This document shows, piece after piece, positions 1-5,592 of a stretch of DNA of 8,754 nt. The position numbers and the translations under genes are program-made. Every line of letters begins with the position of its first letter. Positions within the stretch are counted from its first letter, which is position 1. Location: assembly GCA_023434015.1 (NCBI GenBank), contig JAEYTM010000044.1, forward strand, positions 1-8,754, read 5' to 3'. The notes beneath the pieces are model-generated. The model was given only the letters and a program-made list of their open reading frames with translations. It made no database searches and was not told where the DNA came from. Source of the DNA: Pseudomonadota bacterium (GTDB lineage: Bacteria > Pseudomonadota > Alphaproteobacteria > Caulobacterales > Caulobacteraceae).

Positions 1-449
1 ACCCAGACCCCGACGCGACCGTCGCGAATCTCTCCCTCGACGTTGAAGCGGGCCAAGGCGCCGATGACCCAGGCCTCGAGGCTGGCGACGAAGGCGCGCA
101 CGTCGCGGCGGCGCTTCGTCAGGTCGAGCATCACATAGGCCACCCGTTGGCCGGGGCCATGATAGGTAAACTGCCCGCCACGGCCGCTGGCGAAGACCGG
201 AAAGCGATTCGGCTCCAGCAAGTCAGTGTCCTTGGCCGATACGCCCGCTGTGTAGAGCGGAGGATGCTCCAACAGCCAGATTAGCTCGCCGGCCGTTCCG
301 TCGGCGATGGCCGCGGCGCGCGCCTCCATGGCGGCGACGGCGGCCGGGTAGTCCACCAACCCCCTGGACACCGCCCAGCCGGCGGCCTGGCCGTCCTCGC
401 GGCCGAACAGAGGCGCCCTGGCCGCCGGATTTAACGCGTGGTCAAGCAT
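1..449 (-). CDS. lipB: Octanoyltransferase LipB (lipoyl(octanoyl) transferase), 3' end cut off by the window edge
   Basis: The enzyme moves octanoyl groups from octanoyl-ACP to lipoyl domains of 2-oxoacid dehydrogenases and the glycine cleavage H protein, the first step of de novo lipoylation in the cytoplasm. The reading frame on the minus strand starts at ATG 449-447 and stays open for 149 codons to the left edge. It shows the LipB core: WLLEHPPLYTAG at about residues 58-69 and the family signature RGGQFTYHGPGQ at residues 90-101, followed by RVAYVMLDL and an RRRDVRAFV segment typical of alphaproteobacterial LipB. The catalytic lysine and cysteine lie in the C-terminal third and so fall outside the window, and completeness cannot be judged. 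It is divergent from the fliN-like gene; a CtrA-like box overlaps its first codons. Family identity is near certain. Confidence 0.95.
   Translation of the reverse strand, partial: MLDHALNPAARAPLFGREDGQAAGWAVSRGLVDYPAAVAAMEARAAAIADGTAGELIWLLEHPPLYTAGVSAKDTDLLEPNRFPVFASGRGGQFTYHGPGQRVAYVMLDLTKRRRDVRAFVASLEAWVIGALARFNVEGEIRDGRVGVW
431..445 (+). promoter_or_regulatory. CtrA-like box (TTAA-N7-TCAA) upstream of the fliN-like gene
   Basis: Seen: TTAA at 431-434, seven bases, then TCAA at 442-445, a 7 of 8 match to the CtrA recognition sequence TTAA-N7-TTAA. It lies about 83 bases upstream of the GTG start of the FliN-like gene, and inside the first codons of lipB on the other strand. Known: CtrA directly controls many flagellar genes in Caulobacter, usually from a site near -35. 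Inferred: it may drive the fliN-like gene. Short motifs like this arise by chance, so the call is tentative. Confidence 0.4.
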
Positions 450-527
450 GTGCGCCCAATGTGGGGTCTGGTCAGGCCGGGGCAAAGCCCGGATCGGCCT
501 GCGGTCAAAGTCGGGGACGTTCCTTTC

Positions 528-779
528 GTGAGCCAGGTCAGCGCCGTCAATGTCGAGATCCAGGTGGTGCTCGGCCGCGCGACGATTCCCATGCAGCAGC
601 TGCTGCGCATGGGCCGGGGCGCCGTCATCCCGCTCGACACTGCCGTGAACGAGGAAGTCTGGATCCTGGCCAACAACCATCCGGTCGCCCGCGGCGAGAT
701 CCAGATCAACGAGGATCGCATCTCCATCGCCGTGACCGGAGAGGCCAACGTCTACGACTACATGGCCGGCGGCGCCTGA
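528..779 (+). CDS. fliN: FliN-type flagellar motor switch protein (single SpoA domain)
   Basis: Predicted 83-residue protein made almost wholly of one SpoA (FliN/FliM C-terminal) domain, a cytoplasmic C-ring component that sets flagellar rotation direction and contacts the export apparatus. Visible hallmarks are NVEIQVVLGRATIPMQQLL, then GRGAVIPLD, NNHPVARGEI and a closing beta segment ISIAVTGEANVYDYM. The start chosen is GTG 528, with GGGGA at 513-517 about ten bases before it and homology beginning at once. An upstream GTG at 438 would add 30 low-complexity residues and overlap lipB. Canonical FliN is commonly somewhat longer, with an N-terminal extension that is absent here. The gene stands apart from other flagellar genes, beside lipB, so it could be a paralogue of the FliN encoded with fliF/fliG. 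The SpoA family is sure; the exact fliN name is less so. Confidence 0.85.
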   Translation: MSQVSAVNVEIQVVLGRATIPMQQLLRMGRGAVIPLDTAVNEEVWILANNHPVARGEIQINEDRISIAVTGEANVYDYMAGGA

Positions 780-817
780 CGATCCGCGGCTCGTTGCAAA
801 GCTATTCGCGAGCGCCC

Positions 818-846
818 TTCACAAAGCATTCCGCGTTTGCTACCCC
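818..846 (+). promoter_or_regulatory. Candidate housekeeping promoter of the tRNA-Leu gene
   Basis: TTCACAA at 818-824 and GCTACCCC at 839-846 are separated by 14 bases. This resembles the Caulobacter housekeeping consensus TTGACGS-N10-14-GCTANAWC as I remember it. The implied transcription start near 853 lies about nine bases before the first base of the mature tRNA, a sensible short 5' leader. The match is partial (5 of 7 and 5 of 8). Confidence 0.45.
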
Positions 847-861
847 CGCGCCTCACCACGA

Positions 862-946
862 GCGGTCGTGGCGGAATTGGTAGACGCGCAGCGTTGAGGT
901 CGCTGTGGGGCAACCCGTGGAAGTTCGAGTCTTCTCGACCGCACCA
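862..946 (+). tRNA. tRNA-Leu (anticodon GAG), CCA encoded
   Basis: An 85-base class II tRNA. The acceptor stem pairs GCGGTCG (862-868) with CGACCGC (936-942), then discriminator A943 and genomic CCA 944-946. The D-arm contains GGCGGAATTGGTAGACGC. The anticodon stem CAGCG (889-893) pairs with CGCTG (901-905) around the loop TTGAGGT, giving anticodon GAG at 896-898, which reads CUC and CUU leucine codons. A long variable arm with GGGG/CCC pairing (906-918) is the leucine-type hallmark. The T-arm is GGAAG-TTCGAGT-CTTCT. No integrase gene or second copy of the tRNA 3' end is seen nearby, so there is no sign of use as an integration site. Confidence 0.97.
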
Positions 947-1009
947 GTGAATCAGGTCTTCAACGAGGGTTGAGCGAATCCGTCCGTCATAGCTGCCAGG
1001 GAGGTCCGA

Positions 1010-2443
1010 ATGAGCCGTGAAACGGACGACCTCGCAGACGTGACCGACAAGGCGCTCTTCCCGGAGGCGGAAGAAGATCTGGAAGACCTCGCCCTCGGCG
1101 AGGACTATGCGCTCAATCCCGAATTCGTGCCGATGGTGGTCGACGCGCTGGATCGCGGCGATTCCGATCGCCTGCGCGACCTGCTCGGCGCCCTGCATCC
1201 GGCCGACATCGCCGACCTGATGGGATTCCTTTCCGCCGGCGCGCGCGAGGAGCTGCTGCCGCACCTGGCGCCCGACGCCCTGGCGGAAATACTGTCGGAG
1301 CTCGACACCGATATCCGCGAGGAACTGCTGGAGGCCGTCGCCCCGGCGACGCTCGCCAAGGCGCTGGAGGAGCTGGATTCCGACGACGCCGCCGACGTGG
1401 TCGACGACCTGGAGGACGACAAGCGCGCCCAGGTCCTGGCCGCCATGCCGGAGATGGACCGCGCGGCCATCGAGACCAGCCTGGCCTATGGCGACGAGAC
1501 CGCCGGGCGGCTGATGCAGCGCGAGGTGGTCGCCGCCCCGCAGTTCTGGACCGTCGGCCAGACCATCGACCAGTTCCGCAAGGACGCCGACGACCTGCCG
1601 GAGCTGTTCTTCGACATCTATGTGATCGATCCCAGCTACAAGCCGGTGGGCGCGGTGCCGGTCTCCAACCTGCTGCGCAGCAAGCGCGATGTGCCGCTGG
1701 CCCAGATCATGGAGCCCGCCACCGAGATCCCGGTCGACATGGATCAGGAAGAGGTCGCCTACATCTTCGACAAGTACCACCTGATCTCCGCGCCGGTCGT
1801 CGAGCCGGGCGGGCGGCTGGTCGGCCAGATCACCGTCGATGACATCGTCGGCGTCATTCACGAGGAAAGCGAAGAGGACATCCTGGCCCTGGCCGGGGTG
1901 ACCGACGCCGGCCGCAACGCCGACGTCTGGGAGACCGTGCGCTCGCGCCTGCCGTGGCTGCTGGTCAACACGGTGACGGCCGCCCTGGCGGTGACGGTGA
2001 TCGGGCGTTTCCAGGACGAGATCGTCAAGCTGGCGATTCTGGCGGTGCTGATGCCGATCGTCGCCTCGCTCGGCGGCAACGCCGGCACCCAGACCCTGGC
2101 GGTGGCGGTGCGCGCCCTGGCCAGCCGCGAGCTTTCGGCCATCAACGCGGTGCGAACCGTCAGCCGCGAGATGACCGTCGGCCTGGTCAACGGCGTCGCC
2201 CTGGCGCTGGTGACGGGCGCTGCCCTGTTCGGCATGTTCCACGACTGGCGGTTGGCGCTGGCCTTCGGCCTGGCCCTCGTCATCAACATGTTCGTCGCCG
2301 CGCTCGCGGGCGCCTTCGTGCCCCTGGCGCTGGACCGCATGGGGCGCGACCCGGCGGTGTCCTCCTCGGTGTTCGTCACCTTCGTCACCGATTTCACCGG
2401 CTTTTTCGCATTCCTGGGCCTTGCGGCTCTCATCCTCTTGTAA
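1010..2443 (+). CDS. mgtE: Magnesium transporter MgtE
   Basis: A 477-residue inner-membrane Mg2+-selective channel/transporter. Domains in order: an acidic N-terminal tail; a superhelical MgtE N domain (about 36-155) with repeated ADIADL, LAEILSEL and DAADVVDDL helices; a CBS pair (about 165-235 and 233-295, the second ending in QITVDDIVGVIHEESEEDI); then five predicted membrane helices from about residue 310. The signature MPIVASLGGNAGTQ begins at residue 348, and the last helix carries TDFTG with D461, which I take as the counterpart of the pore aspartate of Thermus MgtE (D432). In that protein Mg2+ bound by the acidic N and CBS domains closes the pore when internal Mg2+ is ample; the same acidic density is visible here. 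ATG 1010 follows AGGGAGG at 998-1004. The gene lies 63 bases after the tRNA and could share its transcript. Length is slightly above the usual 450 owing to the N-terminal tail. Confidence 0.97.
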   Translation: MSRETDDLADVTDKALFPEAEEDLEDLALGEDYALNPEFVPMVVDALDRGDSDRLRDLLGALHPADIADLMGFLSAGAREELLPHLAPDALAEILSELDTDIREELLEAVAPATLAKALEELDSDDAADVVDDLEDDKRAQVLAAMPEMDRAAIETSLAYGDETAGRLMQREVVAAPQFWTVGQTIDQFRKDADDLPELFFDIYVIDPSYKPVGAVPVSNLLRSKRDVPLAQIMEPATEIPVDMDQEEVAYIFDKYHLISAPVVEPGGRLVGQITVDDIVGVIHEESEEDILALAGVTDAGRNADVWETVRSRLPWLLVNTVTAALAVTVIGRFQDEIVKLAILAVLMPIVASLGGNAGTQTLAVAVRALASRELSAINAVRTVSREMTVGLVNGVALALVTGAALFGMFHDWRLALAFGLALVINMFVAALAGAFVPLALDRMGRDPAVSSSVFVTFVTDFTGFFAFLGLAALILL

Positions 2444-2483
2444 ACCTGCGCCCTGTAAGGATGCACGGGCCCGTCGCCCGGCC

Positions 2484-2499
2484 TGGGTCTTGCCTTGCA
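2484..2499 (+). promoter_or_regulatory. Sigma-54 (-24/-12) promoter of spmX
   Basis: The 16 bases read TGGGTCTTGCCTTGCA. Against the sigma-54 consensus TGGCACG-N4-TTGCA they match at the TGG of the -24 element, at one further C, and at all of TTGCA in the -12 element, with exact spacing between the invariant GG and GC pairs. The predicted start is near 2510, giving a leader of roughly 33 bases to the spmX ATG. Known: Caulobacter spmX is activated by the sigma-54-dependent response regulator TacA. A TacA site would have to lie further upstream, probably within the 3' end of mgtE. The context makes this stronger than the bare motif. Confidence 0.75.
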
Positions 2500-2542
2500 G
2501 GGCCCGATGCGTGCGCGTGTGTGTCAATTCAGGTCAGAGGGT

Positions 2543-3793
2543 ATGAAGCCGCGCCACAAGGTCTCCCGGGCCGCGATCGAGCTGATCAAGCGGTTCGAGG
2601 GCTACCGTCGCAACGCCGCCCAACTCCCTGACGGGCGCTGGACGATCGGCTACGGCCACACGCTGACCGCGCGCCAGGGCGTGCAGGTGTCGGAGGACGA
2701 CGCCGAGGTCCTGCTGATCTACGACCTCATCGCCGTCGCCCATGTGGTGAACGAGCAGACCTACGCGCCGCTGACCCAGAACCAGTTCGATGCGCTCTGC
2801 GCCTTCGCGTTCAACATCGGCCTCGACGCCTTCCGCGGCTGTTCGGTGGTCAAGCGGATCAACGAGGGCGATCTGGTCCAAGCCGCCTTCGGCATGGAGC
2901 TCTGGCGCAAGGCCGACTTCCAGGGCGAGCGTATCGTCATCGACGCCCTGGTCCGTCGGCGCGCCGCGGAGAAGGCGCTTTTCCTGACGCCGCCCGGCGA
3001 GGCCTGGGTCGCGGCCCCGTCAGCCATCCTGCGGCCCGCCCTGGACATCGGCGCGCCCGACCTGTCGCCGGCCACGGCGCCGGCGCAGGTAACCGCTACC
3101 CTCGAGGGCGAGCGCGTCCTAGTGCTGCGGGACGGCGAGCCGACGCCCGCGCCCGCCGCGCCGGAAGATCCCGAGCCGGTGAGGGCGGCCGCGGCGGAAG
3201 TCGCCGCCCGGCTGCAGACCCTCTTCCAGGAGCAGGTTCCGCCTGACTCCGCGACCGGGCCTGACATCGGAGCCGAGTCCGACGAGCGACGTCCGCAGGC
3301 CGACTTCGCGCCGCCCATCGACGTTCCGGAAGATGCGGCCGACGTTGTCGAGTCGGATGGGCCCACCCTCAGCCTGTCGACTGCGCTGGAAATGGAAACG
3401 GCCGAGGCGTCCGAAACCACGATCCCGCCTGCTCCCGCGCCCGCCAACGACGCTGGCGTAGAGGTGGACGCCGATGTCGCACCCTCGGCGACCGAGGAGG
3501 CCATCGGCGACGGCGCGCCCTTCGCCTATGTCCCGCCCCAAGCCCGCGCGCCCGCCGCCCGCGGCGCCGGGCTGGTCGGCGAGATTCTGCTGGCGCTTCT
3601 GGGGCTGGTGTTTTTAGGCGGCGGCATCTTCTGGGCGCTCGCCGCCCGCGCGACCGTAGGGGCGATGCGCATCGATCCGCGACTGGTTGGCCTGCTGGCG
3701 GGCCTGGCTGGCGTGGGTTTCTTCGTTTCGGCTGTGTTCCTGATGCTGCAGCGTCTGGGCCGCCACTCGGAGGGTCGCAAGCCGGGGACCTGA
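2543..3793 (+). CDS. spmX: Polar developmental regulator SpmX (GH24 muramidase-like domain, linker, two C-terminal TM helices)
   Basis: A 416-residue protein. Residues about 8-150 form a GH24 lysozyme-like domain: KRFEGYR with E19, WTIGYGHT at 33-40, LTQNQFDALCAFAFNIG, and WRKADF followed by the VRRRAAEKALF end motif. Residues about 155-342 are an acidic, proline- and alanine-rich linker. Two membrane helices follow at about 344-367 and 381-402, ending in a short basic tail. Known: in Caulobacterales SpmX marks the stalked pole, recruits and activates the kinase DivJ, interacts with PopZ and in some genera places the stalk; its domain derives from a phage lysozyme. In T4-type lysozyme the triad is E, D nine residues later and T fifteen later. 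Here E19 and T34 are kept but the aspartate position is L28, so full muramidase activity is unlikely. I chose ATG 2543, preceded by GAGG at 2537-2540 with short spacing, because upstream starts at 2495 and 2507 lie in or at the promoter and the homology starts at MKPRH. Confidence 0.93.
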   Translation: MKPRHKVSRAAIELIKRFEGYRRNAAQLPDGRWTIGYGHTLTARQGVQVSEDDAEVLLIYDLIAVAHVVNEQTYAPLTQNQFDALCAFAFNIGLDAFRGCSVVKRINEGDLVQAAFGMELWRKADFQGERIVIDALVRRRAAEKALFLTPPGEAWVAAPSAILRPALDIGAPDLSPATAPAQVTATLEGERVLVLRDGEPTPAPAAPEDPEPVRAAAAEVAARLQTLFQEQVPPDSATGPDIGAESDERRPQADFAPPIDVPEDAADVVESDGPTLSLSTALEMETAEASETTIPPAPAPANDAGVEVDADVAPSATEEAIGDGAPFAYVPPQARAPAARGAGLVGEILLALLGLVFLGGGIFWALAARATVGAMRIDPRLVGLLAGLAGVGFFVSAVFLMLQRLGRHSEGRKPGT

Positions 3794-3821
3794 TCGCCGA
3801 CGCCCTCGCGGGGCGCGGCGA
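3794..3821 (+). terminator. Strong stem-loop just after spmX, probable 3' end signal
   Basis: TCGCCG (3794-3799) pairs with CGGCGA (3816-3821), and CGCCC (3801-3805) pairs with GGGCG (3811-3815) around a five-base loop, TCGCG. The result is an 11-pair GC-rich stem with one bulged A at 3800, starting on the base after the spmX stop. No T-run follows, so it is not a textbook intrinsic terminator; it may slow polymerase or protect the mRNA 3' end. Confidence 0.5.
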
Positions 3822-3826
3822 CGCAT

Positions 3827-3834
3827 GCTAACCC
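3827..3834 (+). promoter_or_regulatory. Candidate -10 element for a leaderless ivd transcript
   Basis: GCTAACCC at 3827-3834 matches 6 of 8 positions of the Caulobacter -10 element GCTANAWC. A start six to eight bases beyond the hexamer would fall at about 3839-3841, on the ATG of the acyl-CoA dehydrogenase, which has no Shine-Dalgarno. No good -35 is visible because that region is the GC-rich spmX stem-loop. Confidence 0.35.
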
Positions 3835-3840
3835 TCGGCC

Positions 3841-5007
3841 ATGATCCCGAACCACGGACCTTCGCTGGAGTTCGGCCTGGGCGAGACCGCGGACGCCATC
3901 CGCGAGGCCACCGCCCGCTTCGCCGCCGACAAAATCGCGCCGCTCGCCGCGCGCATAGACGCGGACAACACCTTCCCTCGCGAACTCTGGCCGCAGATGG
4001 GCGAACTCGGCCTGCACGGCGTCACGGTCGATGAAGACTACGGCGGCCTCGGCCTCGGCTATCTCGAACATGTGGTCGCCATGGAGGAGGTGTCCCGCGC
4101 CTCGGCGTCCGTCGGCCTGTCCTATGGCGCCCACTCCAACCTCTGCGTGAACCAGATCCGCCGCTGGGGATCGGACGCGCAGAAGCGGCGCTACCTGCCG
4201 AAGCTGATCAGCGGCGAGCACGTCGGCGCCCTGGCCATGAGCGAGGCCGGCGCCGGCTCCGACGTGGTCTCCATGCGTCTGACCGCGCGCAAGACCGGCG
4301 ACCGTTACGTGCTCAACGGGACCAAGTTCTGGATCACCAATGCGCCCCACGCCGACACCCTTGTTGTCTACGCCAAGACCGACCCTGACGCGGCCGGGAA
4401 GGGTATCACCGCCTTCCTGATCGAGAAGGGCATGGCCGGGTTCTCGGTCGGCCAGAAGCTGGACAAGATGGGCATGCGCGGGTCGGACACCGGCGAGCTG
4501 GTGTTCGAGGACTGCGAGGTGCCCGAAGGCAACGTCATGGGGCCGGAGAACGGCGGCGTCGGCGTGCTGATGAGCGGCCTCGACTATGAGCGCGCCGTGC
4601 TGGCCGCGGGCCCGCTGGGCATCATGCAGGCGTGCCTGGACGCGGTTCTGCCCTATGTCCGGGAGCGCAAGCAGTTCGGCCGGCCGATCGGCGCATTCCA
4701 GTTGATGCAGGGCAAGGTCGCCGACATGTATGTCGCGCTGAACTCGGCCCGCGCCTACGTCTATGCCGTGGCGAGGGCCTGCGACGCGGGCCTGACCACG
4801 CGGTTCGACGCGGCGGGCGCCATCCTGATGGCCAGCGAGAACGCGGTGAAGGTGTCGTTGGAGGCCGTCCAGGCCCTCGGCGGCGCGGGCTACACGAAGG
4901 ACTATCCGGTGGAGCGGCTGGCGCGGGACGCCAAGCTCTATGACATCGGCGCCGGGACCAACGAGATCCGGCGCTTCCTGATCGGGCGGGAGCTGGTGGG
5001 CGGATGA
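3841..5007 (+). CDS. ivd: Isovaleryl-CoA dehydrogenase (acyl-CoA dehydrogenase family)
   Basis: A 388-residue FAD enzyme of leucine catabolism that oxidises isovaleryl-CoA to 3-methylcrotonyl-CoA, passing electrons to ETF. Features: an N-terminal helical domain; MSEAGAGSDVVSM at about 133-145 and KFWITNAPHADTLVVYAKTD in the flavin/substrate beta domain; KMGMRGSDTGELVFEDCEVP; and the C-terminal helical domain with RKQFGRPIGAFQLMQGKVADM, QALGGAGYTKDYPVER and IGAGTNEIRRFLIGRE. The catalytic base identifies the subtype: most acyl-CoA dehydrogenases use a Glu in a YEGT motif near the C-terminus, while IVD has a small residue there (A371 in GAGT) and uses a Glu in an earlier helix, here E250 in LDYERAVLAAGPLG. 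Length is standard. The stop overlaps the next start as ATGA. No 3-methylcrotonyl-CoA carboxylase genes are in view. No Shine-Dalgarno precedes ATG 3841. Confidence 0.94.
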   Translation: MIPNHGPSLEFGLGETADAIREATARFAADKIAPLAARIDADNTFPRELWPQMGELGLHGVTVDEDYGGLGLGYLEHVVAMEEVSRASASVGLSYGAHSNLCVNQIRRWGSDAQKRRYLPKLISGEHVGALAMSEAGAGSDVVSMRLTARKTGDRYVLNGTKFWITNAPHADTLVVYAKTDPDAAGKGITAFLIEKGMAGFSVGQKLDKMGMRGSDTGELVFEDCEVPEGNVMGPENGGVGVLMSGLDYERAVLAAGPLGIMQACLDAVLPYVRERKQFGRPIGAFQLMQGKVADMYVALNSARAYVYAVARACDAGLTTRFDAAGAILMASENAVKVSLEAVQALGGAGYTKDYPVERLARDAKLYDIGAGTNEIRRFLIGRELVGG

Positions 5008-5426
5008 GAATTGTCGGCGGCGCGACCCTGGCCCTGAGCCTGGCTGCGAGCCTGGCCCTGGCCGGCTGCGCGACGGTGGAGCCGGATCCGATCTGCCCCC
5101 CCGGACAGGAGCATCTGCGCACCGCGCAGCTCTTCTTCGGCCGCAATGTCGGGGCCGCGCCGGCGGTCAGCGAAGCCGACTTCCGCAAGTTCATGGACGA
5201 GGAGGTCACGCCGCGCTTCCCGGACGGCCTGACGGTCATGGATGGCGGCGGCCAGTGGCGCGGGGCCGAGAACCAGTTGATCCGCGAAGCCTCCAAGGTG
5301 GTTCTGATCGTGCTGCCCCGCCGCGGGGCCGGCGACCGGATCGAGGCGGTCCGCACCGCCTACAAGACCCGCTTCAAGCAGGACTCGGTCCTGCTGGTCA
5401 CCCAGGCCGCCTGCGTCTCGTTCTGA
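5004..5426 (+). CDS. DUF3574 family lipoprotein
   Basis: A 140-residue predicted outer-envelope lipoprotein. It starts MRIVGG, followed by a hydrophobic stretch ending in the lipobox LAGC with the lipidated cysteine at C22. The mature part carries the DUF3574 pattern: LFFGRN near residue 50, AVSEADFRKFMDEEVTPRFP, then DGLTVMDGGGQWRG and a segment ending in SKVVLIVLP. The family has no established function. The C-terminal third (RTAYKTRFKQDSVLLVTQ) is typical. Cysteines outside the lipobox (at about 31 and 137) might form a disulfide, which is inference. The ATG overlaps the ivd stop (ATGA), indicating translational coupling and a shared transcript, though no metabolic link with leucine degradation is evident. 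Confidence 0.88.
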   Translation: MRIVGGATLALSLAASLALAGCATVEPDPICPPGQEHLRTAQLFFGRNVGAAPAVSEADFRKFMDEEVTPRFPDGLTVMDGGGQWRGAENQLIREASKVVLIVLPRRGAGDRIEAVRTAYKTRFKQDSVLLVTQAACVSF

Positions 5427-5532
5427 GACGCGGTCCGGGCACACCTGTCAGCTACACCATTTCCCGGCGCCTCCGGCAGCCGCCGCGTCAACCCGGCCCC
5501 TCATCTGCCGCTGGACGGCCCTGACTTTGCGG

Positions 5533-5546
5533 TGATAGCGGTAACA
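5533..5546 (+). promoter_or_regulatory. LacI-family (XylR-like) operator upstream of the transporter-xylosidase operon
   Basis: TGATAGCGGTAACA is an imperfect 14-base palindrome of the TGNTAGCGCTANCA type bound by LacI-family repressors. Its reverse complement TGTTACCGCTATCA differs at two positions from TGTTAGCGCTACCA, the element I recall from the Caulobacter xylX promoter. It lies 46 bases before the transporter ATG, in the 166-base gap 5427-5592. A weak TGGACG at 5512-5517 and GATAGC at 5534-5539 could be -35 and -10, which would put the operator over the -10. Otherwise the gap shows only GC-rich sequence without a clear terminator. No regulator gene is in the window. Confidence 0.55.
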
Positions 5547-5592
5547 GGTCAGCGACCGGGGCGAACCCGCGCGCCATGGCCGGGAGGAACTC

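Noticed and set aside
438..527. Longer N-terminus for the FliN-like protein from GTG 438
   Set aside because: The added 30 residues are proline/arginine-rich and unlike FliN, overlap lipB, and would span the CtrA-like box region.
862..946. tRNA-Leu as the attachment site of an integrated element
   Set aside because: No integrase, no repeated tRNA 3' end and only ordinary chromosomal genes follow; the lysozyme-like gene is SpmX, not a phage endolysin.
960..973. TCAAC/GTTGA hairpin after the tRNA as a terminator
   Set aside because: Five AT-containing pairs and no T-run; read-through into mgtE is equally possible.
2466..2480. CGGGC/GCCCG hairpin after mgtE as a terminator
   Set aside because: Only five pairs with no T-run; it sits immediately before the spmX promoter and is too weak to call.
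758..2527. A 589-codon minus-strand open frame antisense to mgtE
   Set aside because: Its composition is R/H/G/Q-rich with no recognisable domain, it overlaps the tRNA and the well-conserved mgtE, and it is the usual by-product of GC-rich third positions.
2495..2542. Longer N-terminus for SpmX from TTG 2495 or ATG 2507
   Set aside because: These codons lie within the -12 element or about at the predicted transcription start; the family homology starts at 2543.
3526..4350. A 274-codon minus-strand frame across the spmX/ivd junction
   Set aside because: It covers parts of two confidently assigned plus-strand genes and has no homologous motif.
5465..5485. CGGCG/CGCCG inverted repeat after the DUF3574 gene as a terminator
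   Set aside because: A five-pair stem with an 11-base loop and no T-run is common by chance at this GC content.
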